This document shows positions 11,658 to 23,016 of a DNA stretch of 64,000 bases, piece after piece (within the stretch, counting starts at the first letter, position 1; every line of letters begins with the position of its first letter). The DNA comes from Paratinospora sagittata. Its lineage: Eukaryota > Streptophyta > Magnoliopsida > Ranunculales > Menispermaceae. The position numbers and the translations under genes were made by a program. The stretch is taken from NCBI GenBank assembly GCA_035771175.1, contig CM069604.1, positions 17,547,115 to 17,611,114 of the forward strand. Reading direction: 5' to 3'. The notes below the pieces were generated by a model that was given only the letters and a program-made list of their open reading frames with translations, was not told the origin of the DNA and did not search any database.

Positions 11658-12056
11658 ATGTGTAATAATATATTTGAAGTACCAACATTTGGCCGTAATA
11701 AAAGAATAACATACAAAACAAAACGAAAGAAAAAATCATATAATACAAAACATAAGAAATTTTATAACAGAAAATTTATAAGATACAATAAATCCAAAAT
11801 AAGAGAAAAATCTAGAAAAACATTTAGAAAAGGAAAAAGAATAGTGAGAAAAACTTGTAAATGTTTTTTATGTGGAAAAGAAGGTCATATAAAACTCAAT
11901 TGTCCTGAAAGAAACAATATAAAAGCAAATATATTAGAAGAATTACCAGATTTTTTAGAAGAAGATATAGTTAATATGGAAATGCTAAACTCCGATGATG
12001 AAATATACATAGATAGTGATAGTGATAGTGATACTAGTAATAGTGAAGAAGAATAA
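11658..12056 (+). pseudogene. Caulimovirid relic: basic region, CCHC finger, acidic tail
   Basis: Open stretch of 132 codons from an internal ATG, so not a true start. The first 70 residues are strongly Lys/Arg-rich. They are followed by a CX2CX4HX4C knuckle (CFLCGKEGHIKLNC, about residues 74-87). The end is an acidic Asp/Ser/Glu run from GATAGT repeats at 12012-12050. This basic-finger-acidic layout is typical of the C-terminal part of caulimovirid coat proteins. A frameshift near 12053 separates it from the protease. Confidence 0.7.
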
Positions 12057-12472
12057 ATGAAGAATCATATGATAATTTATATGTAATTCAAGAAGTATTT
12101 AAAATAGGAAGTGAATTAATTAACATAGAAACAAAATTAGTTTTTAAAAATAAAACATCAAAAGTAATAGCTATGGTAGATACAAGAGCAAATAAAAGTA
12201 TAATACATGAAAGTCTAGTACCCATAGAAGATAGAAATAAATTAAAAATGCCAATTAACATAGGACAATTTGATGGAAAACAAATACTAATAACATAATG
12301 TATAACTAATATTCCTATAATAATAAATAATGAAAAACATAATTTACCCCAAACATTTATAACTAATACCCCTTGTAGGAATAAATTTATATTAGGATTA
12401 AACTTCTTAATCGAAAATAATGGTGGATTTTTCATAAGTGTAAATGAAATACATTTCTTTAAAAAGTCAACA
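12057..12472 (+). pseudogene. Caulimovirid relic: aspartic protease region
   Basis: About 138 codons that read as a retropepsin: an IxxKLVF strand, the active-site loop VDTRANKSII near 12177-12206, a middle strand region, and ILGLNFLIENNGGF near the end, like the second conserved retropepsin block. The active-site triplet is D-T-R rather than D-T-G. One stop lies at 12297-12299. The sequence is cut at 12472 by the LTR stack of element B, so the RT that should follow is absent from the window. Confidence 0.65.
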
Positions 12473-13642
12473 TGTAATACCCTAGGTATGCACAAAAAAA
12501 AAAAAAAAAACTTCGGGCAGGTGCTTGAACGTTCGGGCGCGAACCTTCAGGAGCCTGTCCGAACCTTTGGGCACCCTTTTTTCCTATTTAAGGAACCCCC
12601 CCTCATTTCTCACACCGAAATCACTTCTCCTTGGGATTTTATTCTCTCTCTCTCACTCATTTTGATTTTTTGTCTTCTCTTTTGAGACTCTCTTTGCGGT
12701 GCAACGTGGTTCTGCTCAGGGGAAGGGGCCAGTTCTCGAAGGAGTTTTTATCTGAAGATGGGGAACGAAACATAGGTTTGCGAGTCTTATAATTTTTATT
12801 AAAGTTTACATTAATTTATCATTATGTCTACAATTCATTTACACTGCATTATTGCGTATAATGTTTATACTTGTCATACTTATGCTTGTATATTTAGAGT
12901 TCATGTATTACACTATTGCTATGCCGGATTAGTGGTCAATCTGGCTCAACCAGACTCAGTCTTGTCCTCAGTAACTTTAAATAGTGAACGGGAGGCAGCG
13001 TGCTGCTCTAGAAGATTGCTATTTAAGCAGACCTCGTGTCTCACCTTTCAACTGGAGACTGATCTGGTTGGTCTTATTTGAAAGCTATCAGCTTATACAA
13101 GTAATGTTGAATGTCCTAACCATGCACGGGGTGATACCGACCCTGATAAGGATCACCAGACGTTGCCAAATCCTGTCTAATGTTAAGTAAAGACCGGGCC
13201 AGTTCATGCATTGGCATCATACATAAGCACCACCTAGGGACATATGTGGTTTATGATTCATAGAATAGTTAGAAGCACAACTCACTATTCATTATATTTC
13301 TCTGGAGAGGGACGTACAATGAGAACCCGACTACTCTTGGGGAGGGACATCTATACGTGAACTCTGGAGACGTACAATCATGAAACCAATACGAGACGGT
13401 GTCATGCATACATGCATGTTGGATTGACTATGATGCTCTGATGTGTATTTATGATATTTGATTATGAAGTTTGCTTTATTAATTTTTATATTAACGAACT
13501 ATTTTACCCACTGAGCGTGTAGCTCACCTCGTTGTTATCCAATTTTTCACAGGAGATTAGGGTGGACTGGTTGTAGTTTTTGGGCCCACATTTTTGTACC
13601 CTTTGTATTATTCATTGGGGATTTTGGGAGAATGTTCCCTTA
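12473..13642 (+). repeat. Truncated LTR i of family ABC
   Basis: Starts TGTAATACCCTAGG and follows the LTR to about ATGTTCCCTTA. It lacks the last roughly 150 bp (the TGTACAAATATA to GTGTGACA portion). It has a single copy of the 75-bp module. The next LTR begins at the following base. Confidence 0.85.
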
Positions 13643-14135
13643 TGTAATACCCTAGGTTTGCACAAAAAAAGAAAAAAAGAAAAAGAAAATGTCTCGGGTA
13701 CCTGCTCGAATGTTCAGGCGTAAGGAACCCCTCCCCCTCCTCATTTCTCACACCAAAATCACTCCTCCTTGTGATTTTCCTTTTCTCTTTCACTCATTTT
13801 GAGTTTTTGTCTTCTTTTTTGAGACTCTCTGTACGGTGCAACGCGGTTCTGCCTGGGGGAAGGCGCCAGTTTTCAATGGAGTTTTTATCTGAAGGTGGGG
13901 AACGAAACATAGGTTTGCGTGTCTTCTAACTTTTATTAAAGTTTACATTCATTTATCATTGTGTACTATTTATTTACACTGCATTATTGCGTATATTGTT
14001 TATACTTGTCATACTAATGCTTGCATATTTGGAGTTCATGTATTACACTGTTGTTATGTTGTATAAGTGGTCAATCTGGCTCAACCAGACTCAGTCTTGT
14101 CCTCAGTAACTTTAAATAGTGAACGGAAGGCAGAG
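13643..14135 (+). repeat. Truncated LTR ii of family ABC
   Basis: Begins TGTAATACCCTAGGTTTGC and ends inside the LTR at GGAAGGCAGAG, so only the first third remains. It is joined directly to the start of LTR iii. Confidence 0.85.
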
Positions 14136-15613
14136 TGTAATACCCAAGGTTTGCACAAAAAAAAAAAAAATTATCTTGGGTACCTGCCCGAACGTTCAGA
14201 CGCGTGCCCGGACGTTCAAGCGCAATGCCCGAACGTTCAGGCGCATGCCCTAACGTTCAGGCGCAACGCCCGAACGTTTAGGCACAACGCCCGAATGTTC
14301 AGGCACAAATTTTTCCTTTTTAAGGAACCCCTCCCCCTCCTTATTTCTCACACCAAAATCACTCCTCCTTGTGATTTTCCTTCTCTCTTTCACTCATTTT
14401 GAGTTTTTGCCTTTTCTTTTGAGACTCTCTTTCCGAGACTCTCTGTGCGGTGCAACGCGATTCTGCCCGGGGGAAGGTGCCAGTTTTTGAAGGAGTTTTT
14501 ATTTGAAGGTGGGGAACGAAACATACGTTTGCGTGTCTTATAACTTTTATTAAAGTTTACATTCATTTATCATTATGTCTAGTATTCATTTACACTACAT
14601 TATTTCGTATAATGTTATACATATCATACTTATGCCTGTATATTTGGGGTTCATGTATTACACTGTTGTTATGCCGGATTAGTGGTCAATCTGGCTCAAC
14701 CAGACTCAGTCTTGTTCTTAGGAACTTTAAATAGTGAACGGGAGGCAGCGTGCTGCTCTCGACGATTGGTATTTAAGTAGACCTCGTGTCTCACCTCTCA
14801 ACTGGAGACTATTTTGGTTGGATTTATTTGAAAGCTATCAGCTTATACAAGTAATATTGAATGTCCTAACCTTGCACGTAGTGATACCGACCCTGATAAG
14901 GATCACCAGACGTTTCCAAATCCTATCTAAATGTTGAGTAAAGACCAGACTAGTTCATGCATTGGCATCATACATAGCACCACCTAGGGACGTATGCGGT
15001 TTATGATTCATAGAATAGTTAGAAGCAATGCTCGCTATTCATTATATTTCTATGAAGAGGGACGTACAATGAGAACCTGGCTACACCTGGGGAGGGACAT
15101 CTCTACGTGAATCCAGAGCATCGTTCCTGAGGAGGGATGTACAATAAGAACCCGACTACTCTTGGGGAAGGACATATGTACGTGAACTCAGGCGATGTAC
15201 AGTTATCAAACCAATACTAGACGGTGTCATGCATACATACATACTGGATTGATTATGATGCTCTGATGTGTATTTAAGATATTTGATTATGAAGTTTGCT
15301 TTATTAATTGTTATATTCACAAACTATTTTACCCACTGAGCGTGTAGCTCACCCCGTTGTTATCCAATTTTTTACATGAGATTAGGGTGGACTGGGTGCA
15401 GGTTTTTGGGCCCATATTTTTGTACCCTTTGTATTATTCATTGGGGATTTTGGGAGGATGTTCCCTTAACTATTCATGTACAAATATATCTGAAATTAAT
15501 GAAATCAGACTTGTACTTAATCATGTTTTCGTGCACTCAGTTATTGTTATAATGGATTCGCACCCCGTCCGTGAGTGTTCCGCCGGTTAGGTTCGTCCGG
15601 GCGGGGTGTGACA
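14136..15613 (+). repeat. Complete 5' LTR of element B
   Basis: Starts TGTAATACCCAAGG and ends GGGGTGTGACA, then the PBS. It is longer than other family LTRs because of a roughly 20-bp minisatellite at 14185-14307 and two copies of the 75-bp module (15061 and 15136). A TTTTTAAGGAA element near 14312 is at the place of the TATA-like box in other copies. Confidence 0.9.
14185..14307. repeat. Minisatellite with GCCCGAACGTTCAGGCGCA units in LTR
   Basis: Six imperfect units of about 20-21 bp, each with an AACGTT-like palindromic core, upstream of the TATA-like box. The 3' LTR of B has one unit, and LTR i has two to three divergent ones. Confidence 0.9.
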
Positions 15614-15618
15614 TTTAA

Positions 15619-15630
15619 TGGTATTAGAGC
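15619..15630 (+). other. Primer-binding site of element B
   Basis: TGGTATTAGAGC five bases after the LTR end. It matches the complement of initiator-Met tRNA 3' end with one change (C to T). Confidence 0.85.
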
Positions 15631-15684
15631 GTAAGGTCCACGGCCCGCCCAAGTCCACCAAAATAAGGGAAGAAATTATTTATT

Positions 15685-15724
<40 letters not shown>

Positions 15725-16062
15725 AGAACTATATATATATATGAATTATATATAGTTGAGATTTATATTAAATATATATCTAGAAAACTATATAGTTTTT
15801 TATATAGTTTAGATTTATATATATATATATATATATAGTATGAAAACTGTATATATAGTTCATGATTAAATATATATACCTATATATCTATGTATATATG
15901 AGATATATATGTCATATTGCTAATGGAGAATGTGGATTAAATGATGGCATAAATACCAAGAGAAAAATAGAAAATATTGTCCAACGGACAAAACATAAAT
16001 CTTAAAAATGTTAGGAATATATTTTGTGTCTTTCACAAGTTTATTTTCCTTTCAGCAAAATA
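15631..16062 (+). other. 5' leader of element B, AT-palindromic
   Basis: Contains a (TA)n tract at about 15685-15721 and further TATATA and ACTATATAGT palindromes to about 15915. It then has a mixed stretch ending in a pyrimidine-rich TTTCCTTTCAG at 16045-16055, eight bases before the ORF0 ATG. No coding potential is seen. Confidence 0.75.
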
Positions 16063-17636
16063 ATGGCCTCAAGTGAAGCAACGACTTCCGGTAGTAGGGA
16101 ACCAATTCCCACCAAACTCAAAGAATTGTCGAAAAGGGAGATTATGACTTTGAGGAGTATCGACAATAGAGATCTCCGCCTCCGCCTGATTCTTCACGAA
16201 AGACTCGCAACACTGGGGTGGTTGAACATAACAAAAGTTGAGAGTTACGTCTCATACAACTCGATGAAATCCTTCTACGAAGCCATGTATTGTGTAGGAC
16301 TTCAGGAAGATGGGATCAGCCCTGTTTTGGAGACAACGGTCAGGGGAACAAAGATTTCTATCGACGTCAAAATTATTGCGCGACTTATGGAGATTCTGAT
16401 TAAAGATAGAATCATTGATCCACACGAACCCCAGACAGTTGCAGAGATCGCGTAGTCCAAAGAACAGTTGTTCAAGTCCCTCGCCAAAAAGTCGTACACC
16501 CAATCGACGTACGCCCACCTCCCAAACAATCTCCTTAAACCACCTCTTGTCGGTCTTGGAAAGATCGTATTCGGCAACATCTTGCAGGAAAAGGTGACTA
16601 GAGGTGCTATGTCATGGGCTCAACTTCTTGTGCTATACTGCATAAAGAAGAAAATTAAGGTCTCCTTACTTCACATCATCATCCAACAAATGTTGTGGGT
16701 GATTCAAAACCTTTTAAGGAAGGAACTCCTCTGATACGGAGTCTTGATCATGAGGATGTTATACGAGGCAAACGTCAACACTTTTGATAAGTCTTCGAAG
16801 CAGATCACTGAGGCAGTTAGAACATCTTCTATCTTCAAGAGATTTGTCACAAGTGGAGGGGTGACTGACAAGGAAGTATTCGACGCGACTTTAGGAGGAA
16901 ATGGCAAAAGAATTAGAGACGAAAATGGACGTTGTAACCGAAAAAGTCGACGCAAGATTCCTGTTAGGGAGGTACCAAATAACGAGCCAAACCAGAACCC
17001 TACGTCAAACCCATCCCCGAATAATGGTCAAACCGATTATCTATTCTCTGAGGAAGAATTTTTTGTCAACCTAAATCAACCTCAACCAAATCAGGATAGA
17101 CAAAGAGTTCCAGCAAATCCACCTTCCTGGAACATGCCAGCTCAAGGAAACACTACAGACCAAAGGTTTCCAACTCCTGAGGTACCGCATCGACCAATTC
17201 CACAAGTTTCGGTGAACCAACAACAACAGAATTGTGCGGCACCAAATTTTGGAAGACATGACATCCCAATGAGCACGTTGTTTCAAGACTTTTCAACCCA
17301 AGCATATCCAAATGTCCAAGGGGTTCCAGTTACGGAATCCCCGTACAATCAAAACAACTACCCCACACCTATGAGTCAACCATATGGCCAATACTTTTCA
17401 CCAATGCCTACGATCTACCCTCCACCTATGGGACAATCGACCCATCAACCATCGATGGGGCAATCAACTAACTTATTCGAGCAGTTAAATGTGATCGTAG
17501 CTAGTATTGCTCGGATGAAAGAGACTCAAAATGCTTTGTTAACTCATATGCAAAACGTCGAAGAACTTCTAGTAGTCTTTCTGTACCTAGCAGGAGGTCT
17601 AAAAGGAGCGGTAGTAGGCAGGAAAATCAGGAATAA
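16063..17636 (+). pseudogene. ORF0 of element B (PF20167-like protein)
   Basis: About 524 codons in one frame from ATG 16063 (MASSEATTSGSRE), broken by TAG at 16453, TGA at 16732 and a roughly 20-bp deletion near 17560 that shifts the last codons. Residues 1-250 are a folded-looking region (GWLNITKVESY, MKSFYEAMYCVGLQEDGIS, VRGTKISIDVKIIARLMEI, LLKPPLVGLGKIVFGNIL, SWAQLLVLYCI) resembling the putative plant transposon protein domain PF20167. Residues 300-480 are low-complexity Pro/Asn/Gln with PPPMGQSTHQPSMGQST repeats. A short amphipathic segment (SIARMKETQNALLTHMQNVEE) follows. It is kept at the same place in copies A and C, so it belongs to the element. Function unknown. Confidence 0.75.
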
Positions 17637-18391
17637 TCACTGGCATTGTAAAAAAATATTTTATATATGAATAAAAATGTTTTGTTTAAGACTATCTTTG
17701 GTGGGCCGACTTACAACCATTCTTTCTTTTGTATAAATAACTTTGGAGTGGTATGGGACACAACAAAATTGGAGAAAACCCACGACCTTGTAAGAAAAGA
17801 AACATTTGGAGAAAGTTGCATTACTAACATTATCACTAAGTTTACACGGTATGGGACGAGTAAACTTGGACGATATTATTAGTGAACTACTATTCAACCG
17901 ATGTTTTATAGAGACCGTGTTCATACAACTTAACTTGGTTGACACCCTTGTTACCAAATTCATGTGGTATGGGACACACGAATTTGGATAATAGTCGAAA
18001 AGACTAAGCAAAAGAGTTTAAATACATAAAATTGCGATAGAACGTTAGATCAGGATATTTACCGAGGCAAATCTTAGAATTTTTATGACTCGTATGGATT
18101 TTCAATGAAATATATATATGTATGTTCACAAAAACCAGAACCAAAACATTTGAAATACTTGCAAAGTTTATACTTATTATATAAACATTCTAACCTTGTT
18201 TTACACCATGGCCAAACATACGAGGCACATACAATTCTATGATTCCTCAACAAAAAACTTACACTATACTTAGAAAAATAGGTGGTTTTTATATTGCAGT
18301 ACTCTGAAAATTGTTGTTGAGAATACCATAACATTATACTTGGCTACAGTTTCCTAAATCATGGTTTTATTTTCTCCTTGCCAGTGAGAAA
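17637..18391 (+). other. Hairpin leader between ORF0 and gag, element B
   Basis: Non-coding. Three imperfect hairpins lie at 17737-17772, 17836-17869 and 17954-17987. They have unrelated stems but a common loop core GGTATGGGAC at 17750, 17848 and 17966. The stem of the second is CTAAGTTTAC with GTAAACTTGG, and of the third CCAAATTC with GAATTTGG. A pyrimidine-rich acceptor-like TTTTCTCCTTGCCAG ends at 18384, seven bases before the gag ATG. Confidence 0.8.
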
Positions 18392-19690
18392 ATGCAAACT
18401 AGGAAGAGAGGAAGGCCACGTACTGTCCGTCCAACAGAGGAGGCACCTCCTGAGATTCAGAACCAGGAACCGCGGCCTCCGACGATAGCGCAGGCCACAC
18501 CCGACACTACTACTACGTATGGGCAGGCAATGCCACCCCAACCCACATCCTTTGCCATGCCTTCGAGTATGGAAGTCTTTTTATCTGAATTTATCAAGGC
18601 AATGAAAGTAACTGTTCAGACGGTCATTCGTGAGACCGCGGCCAATCAGGCTGTCACTGCTCAGGCACCTGTGAGATCTGGGTCGGAGGCTCAAACCGAC
18701 CAGATTACGAAGTAGAAGAGGCTACAACCTCTTACATTTGGTAGCACAAGTAATGCTGAAGAGGTGCAGAAATGGCTGGAAGAGTCAAAGAAGGTTCTCG
18801 ATGCAATGGGAGTCGATGAGGCTCGAAAGATTCCACTTGCGTCTTACCAACTTATTGGTAGAGCAAATACATGGTGGATAACAGTAAAGGAGGACCCAAG
18901 AGTCAACACCGCGGACATGACTTGGCAACAGTTCGAGTCATTGTTTATTGATGAGTACTTCCCCGGCATTGTGAAGAGGCAGAAGCGCCAGGAGTTCGCC
19001 AAGCTATACTAAGGCGGGATGACAGTCAGGGAGTATGCTTGCAAGTTTAAAGAATTATATGTCTGCTCTCTCTCCACCAACTCAACCGAGCAAGATAAGA
19101 CCGAGAAATTCTACAATGGCCTTCGTCCTGACATTCAACAAGCCTTGTCGATCTTGGATCTCAAGATTTATAGGGAGGTCGTTGACAAGGCCATGAGCTT
19201 TGAGCATGAGAAGATTGTGCAGAAGCAGAGACTGAATAGGGGAAAATAGCCTGCAACATTTTCCCAACAGGGCTCACAGCAAGGCAACAAGAAGAAACCC
19301 TACTATAATCAAAACCCAACCCTCCCAACCCCTGTTCAGAAGAATAAGGCCACGACACCTGTGGCTGAACCATCTAACCCTTGCCGTCAGGGTTTCCGCC
19401 ATCATGGCCAAGGAGGCCGTAATGGCAGGGGTGGTCGTCAAAACAGAAATGGCAGAGGTGTTGGTCAGCACCACAATCAGCATGGCCAACAGAACCATCA
19501 GCGGCAGAGGCTGACGTGTTACAACTGCGGCCAGCAGGGCCATGTAAGAAATGCCTGTCCGCACCTTCACCAACCTGTACCAGCTGTTCCAGTCCAACAA
19601 GCACCACCTACAGCTAATGCCCAACCCAGGCAGAACCAGCAAAACCAGGGGCAACAGAACCAGGGCAGAGCATTTGCTATCGCTAAACAA
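18392..19690 (+). pseudogene. gag: Gag of element B
   Basis: Starts MQTRKRGRPRTVRPTEEAPP. The gag core lies at about codons 125-290 (WWITVKEDPR, SLFIDEYFPG, MTVREYACKFKEL, IYREVVDKAMSFE). It is followed by a Gly/Arg/Gln/His-rich linker and one CCHC knuckle, CYNCGQQGHVRNAC, at about 19520-19560. Interrupted by stops at 18713, 19009 and 19246. From 19361 onward gag runs in frame into the protease without a stop, so gag and pol are one polyprotein frame in this family. Particle-forming and RNA-binding function is inferred from family. Confidence 0.9.
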
Positions 19691-22600
19691 CCCCTCCCAG
19701 ACAACAATGTAGTCGAAGGTACATTTCCCTTGTTCAATACAATGGTGCATGTCTTATTCAATTCAGGTGCTACGCATTGTTTTATATCGTATGCATTGGT
19801 AAGACATTTAGGGTTGCATTCTGAACCCACAGACATCAAAATCGATGCCACATCACCTTTAGGATCTGGTACTGACGTGAATTTGCAGTGTTCTCGATGT
19901 GAGCTTCGAATGTCAGAACATATAATATATGCAGATCTTTTTGTGATGGACATTGAAGACTTTGACATCATCCACGGCATGGACTGGCTCGCACCACTGA
20001 ATGTAAAAATCGATTGTATGAAGAAGCAAGTTCCGTTAACCTTGCCCACGGGGGAGTTTGTCAAGAATCAGGGAACAAGGAAATGGATACACAACTCGAC
20101 TGTTGCACTTCTCAAGGCACAGCTTCGAGCTCTATCCCTTGGTGATGAAAATGAATCACCAGCACTGTACCCTCTCGAAGTACATGATGTCCTGGTAATA
20201 TCTGAATTCCCAACAGTTTTTCTAACTGACCTTCCTGGTCTACCTCCGGTTAGAGAATTCGATTTTGAAATCACTCTCATACCTGGGACTGGGCCTATCT
20301 CAATTCCACCATACAGAATGTCAAATGTCGAGCTTGTCAAATTGGACAAACAACTGAAGGAATTAAAGAGTAATGGCTTCATTAGAAAAAGTTTATTAAC
20401 CTGGGGCGCTCCAGTTCTGTTTGTTCGCAAAAAAAGATGGTTCATTATGACTTTGCATCGACTATCACAAGCTTAATAATGTCACCATTAAGAACAGATA
20501 CCCGTTGCCCACGATCGATGACTTGTTCTACCAACTTAGAGATGCCAAATACTTCTCTAAGATTGATTTACGATCCGATTATCACCAACTCCGGATCCGA
20601 GAGTCGGACATTACCAAAACGACATTCAAAACTCAGGTACGGTCACTACGAGTTCATGGTCATGCCATTCAGTCTAACAATTGCACCTGCTGCATTCATG
20701 GATTTGATGAACCGTATCTTTAGGTTTTACTTAGACCAATTTATGGTGGTTTTTGTGGACGATATCTTGATATATTCTTCACTTGAGGAAGACCATAAGA
20801 TACACCTGAGGATAGTCCTCTAGACCTTGAGAAGCCACCAATTGTATGAAAAGTTGAGTAAGTGCGAATTTTGGGCGAAGCGAGTTCAATTCCTTGGCCA
20901 TGTGGTTTCAGGCAATGGCATTGAGGTGGATCCTTCTAAGGTTAAAGCGGTTTTAAACTGGAAGCAACCTACCACTGTTACTCAGATTAGGAGTTTTCTT
21001 GGTTTGGCTGGCTATTATAGACATTTCATCAAGGACTTCTCAAAGATTGCTGAACCTATGACAAAGCTCACTCGAAAAGACGTGCAATTCATCTGGAATC
21101 CCGCCAGTGAAACATCATTTCAGGAATTGAAGAAGCGCCTCACGACGGCACCAGTACTAATCACTCCAAGAAATGCACTTGGATTTTCACTATACAAAGA
21201 CGCCTCTCGCCAAGGCTTAGGTGCCGTACTAATACAAGAAGGCCAAGTTGTTGCATATGCCTCGAGGCAACTGAAGATTCATGAGGGTAATTACCCAACA
21301 TATGACTTGAAACTTGCAGTTGTTGAATTTGCATTGAAGTTATGACGTCATTACCTATATGGTGAACGGTTTGAGGTCTTCTCGGATCACAGGAGTCTTA
21401 AGTACATCTACACCTAGAGACACCTAAACCTCCACCAAAGACAATGGTTGGAATTCTTGAAAGATTATGACTTTCAACTCCAGTACCATCCCGGTAAGGC
21501 CAACGTTGTGGCTGATGCCCTAAGTAGAAAATCTTATGTTGTTTGCACTCTTAACTACAAAATGGGAAAGTTGGCTACAGAGGTAGAGAATTTTAACCTA
21601 CAACTGATCGAGGAAGGAGCAAGAACACGACTCTCTCAATTATCAGCCAACTCTGAGCTGATTTGAAAGATTTCAGCAGCTCAAGTCAACGACCCTATGT
21701 TAATGGAGAAACGAGAACTTCTACTCAGATGACAGAACCTTTCTCACTAGTCGGTCTCTGAAGACGGGGCTGTTTTTTATAAAAAATGTCTCTGTCTACC
21801 GAACGATCTTGAGGTTCGGAAAGAAGTGCTCACTGAGATGCGTTGCTCGAGGTTCGCTATGCATCCTGGGGGTGACAAGATGTACAAGGATATCAAGCGA
21901 AAATTCTGGATTTCTGTAATGAAGAAGGTGATTGCACACAATGAAGAAGGTAAAGCAAAAAAAAGACATCCCTCTGGACTTCTCCAGCCGTTACCTATTG
22001 GAGAATGGAAGTGGGAGAACATCGCAATGGATTTTGTTACGGCCTTGCCTCGAAATAATAAAGAGGAAGATGTTATCTGGGTTATCATTGATAGACTTAC
22101 AAAATTTGCACACTTCTTGCCAATAAAGTTCACGGATAACCCCGCCAAGCTTGCCGAACTATATGAAAGAGAGCGTCTCATCCAAATCTTGGAAGACATG
22201 TTACGGTGTTGCATTTTGGACTTTAATGACGGATGGGAAAAGTACTTACATTTAGCTGAGTTTGCATACAACAACAGCTACCAAACTAGTATCAGCATGG
22301 CACCGTACGAGGCTCTCTATGGTCGCCCTTGCAGATCTTTGGTATGCTGGTTAGATATGGAAGATCGACCGCAATTAGACCCTAAACTAGTTCAAGAGAC
22401 TTCTGAGAAGATCACACTAGTAAAGGAGCGACTTCGTGTTGCACGAAGTCGACAGAAGAGCTTTGCTGACAAGTGGAGGCAACCTCTAGAATTTGATAAG
22501 GGGGACATGGTTTTTCTAAAAGTTCAGCCCACAAGAGGTGTCAAACACTTTGGGATCAAAGGAAAGCTCTCCCCACTGTATATCGATCCATTTAAGATCA

Positions 22601-22893
22601 TTGAACATATTAGCAAACTTGCTTATCGTCTATCCCTTCCATTATCCATGTCTAAGGTTCATGACGTTTTTCATGTATCCATGCTTCGAAAGTATCATCC
22701 TGATCCTTCGCATATCATCCCTCTGGTCGAGGTTCGGGTTGAGGAAGGAAATAGGTATCAGGAGAGAGCGATACAAATTATGGATAGAAAAACTCAAGAA
22801 CTAAGACGACGTAGCATACCACTTGTGAAGGTGCTCTGGGATCACCACGGAGTAGAGAAAGCAACATGGGAAGTAGAAGCAACAATTAAATAG
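19691..22893 (+). pseudogene. pol: Pol of element B (PR, RT, RH, IN, chromodomain)
   Basis: Protease at about 19720-20000 has FNSGATHCFI where the catalytic Asp is replaced by Asn. RT spans about 20280-20900 with a frameshift near 20430 and another near 20640. FVDDILIYS is present at about 20750. RNase H at about 21180-21530 ends with VADALSRK. Integrase retains MDFVTALPRN and the LAEFAYNNSYQTS block. It has lost much of the HHCC finger and, at about 22173, roughly 55 residues including the second catalytic Asp. The C-terminus (VKVLWDHHGVEKATWEVE) is a chromodomain-like end of Tekay/Del type. Further stops lie at 20821, 21343, 21415, 21663 and nearby. Confidence 0.9.
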
Positions 22894-23016
22894 AAATACC
22901 CTGAATTGTTTTCTAGTAATAACTGATGATGTGATACGTTGTACCATTTCACTTATTAATAAAATAATGAAACTTTGGTTACAAATATCTTAATACATCG
23001 TTTCACTTGAATAACT
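22894..23016 (+). other. Short spacer before ORF3 with acceptor-like end
   Basis: About 120 bp, A/T-rich, ending TTTCACTTGAATAACTATGCAG where AG falls at 23021-23022 just before the second in-frame ATG of ORF3. The same TATGCAG-ATG arrangement occurs in copies A and C. Confidence 0.55.

Noticed and set aside
14185..14307. CRISPR-like array of short repeats
   Set aside because: Units are contiguous without unique spacers, in a plant LTR; this is a minisatellite.
15619..15630. tRNA gene fragment
   Set aside because: Only 12 bases complementary to the tRNA 3' end, at PBS position; no cloverleaf around any PBS in the window.
15660..15920. AT-rich palindromic tract considered as a replication origin or matrix attachment site
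   Set aside because: It lies in the leader of a retrotransposon and occurs at the same place in copy A; no evidence of origin function.
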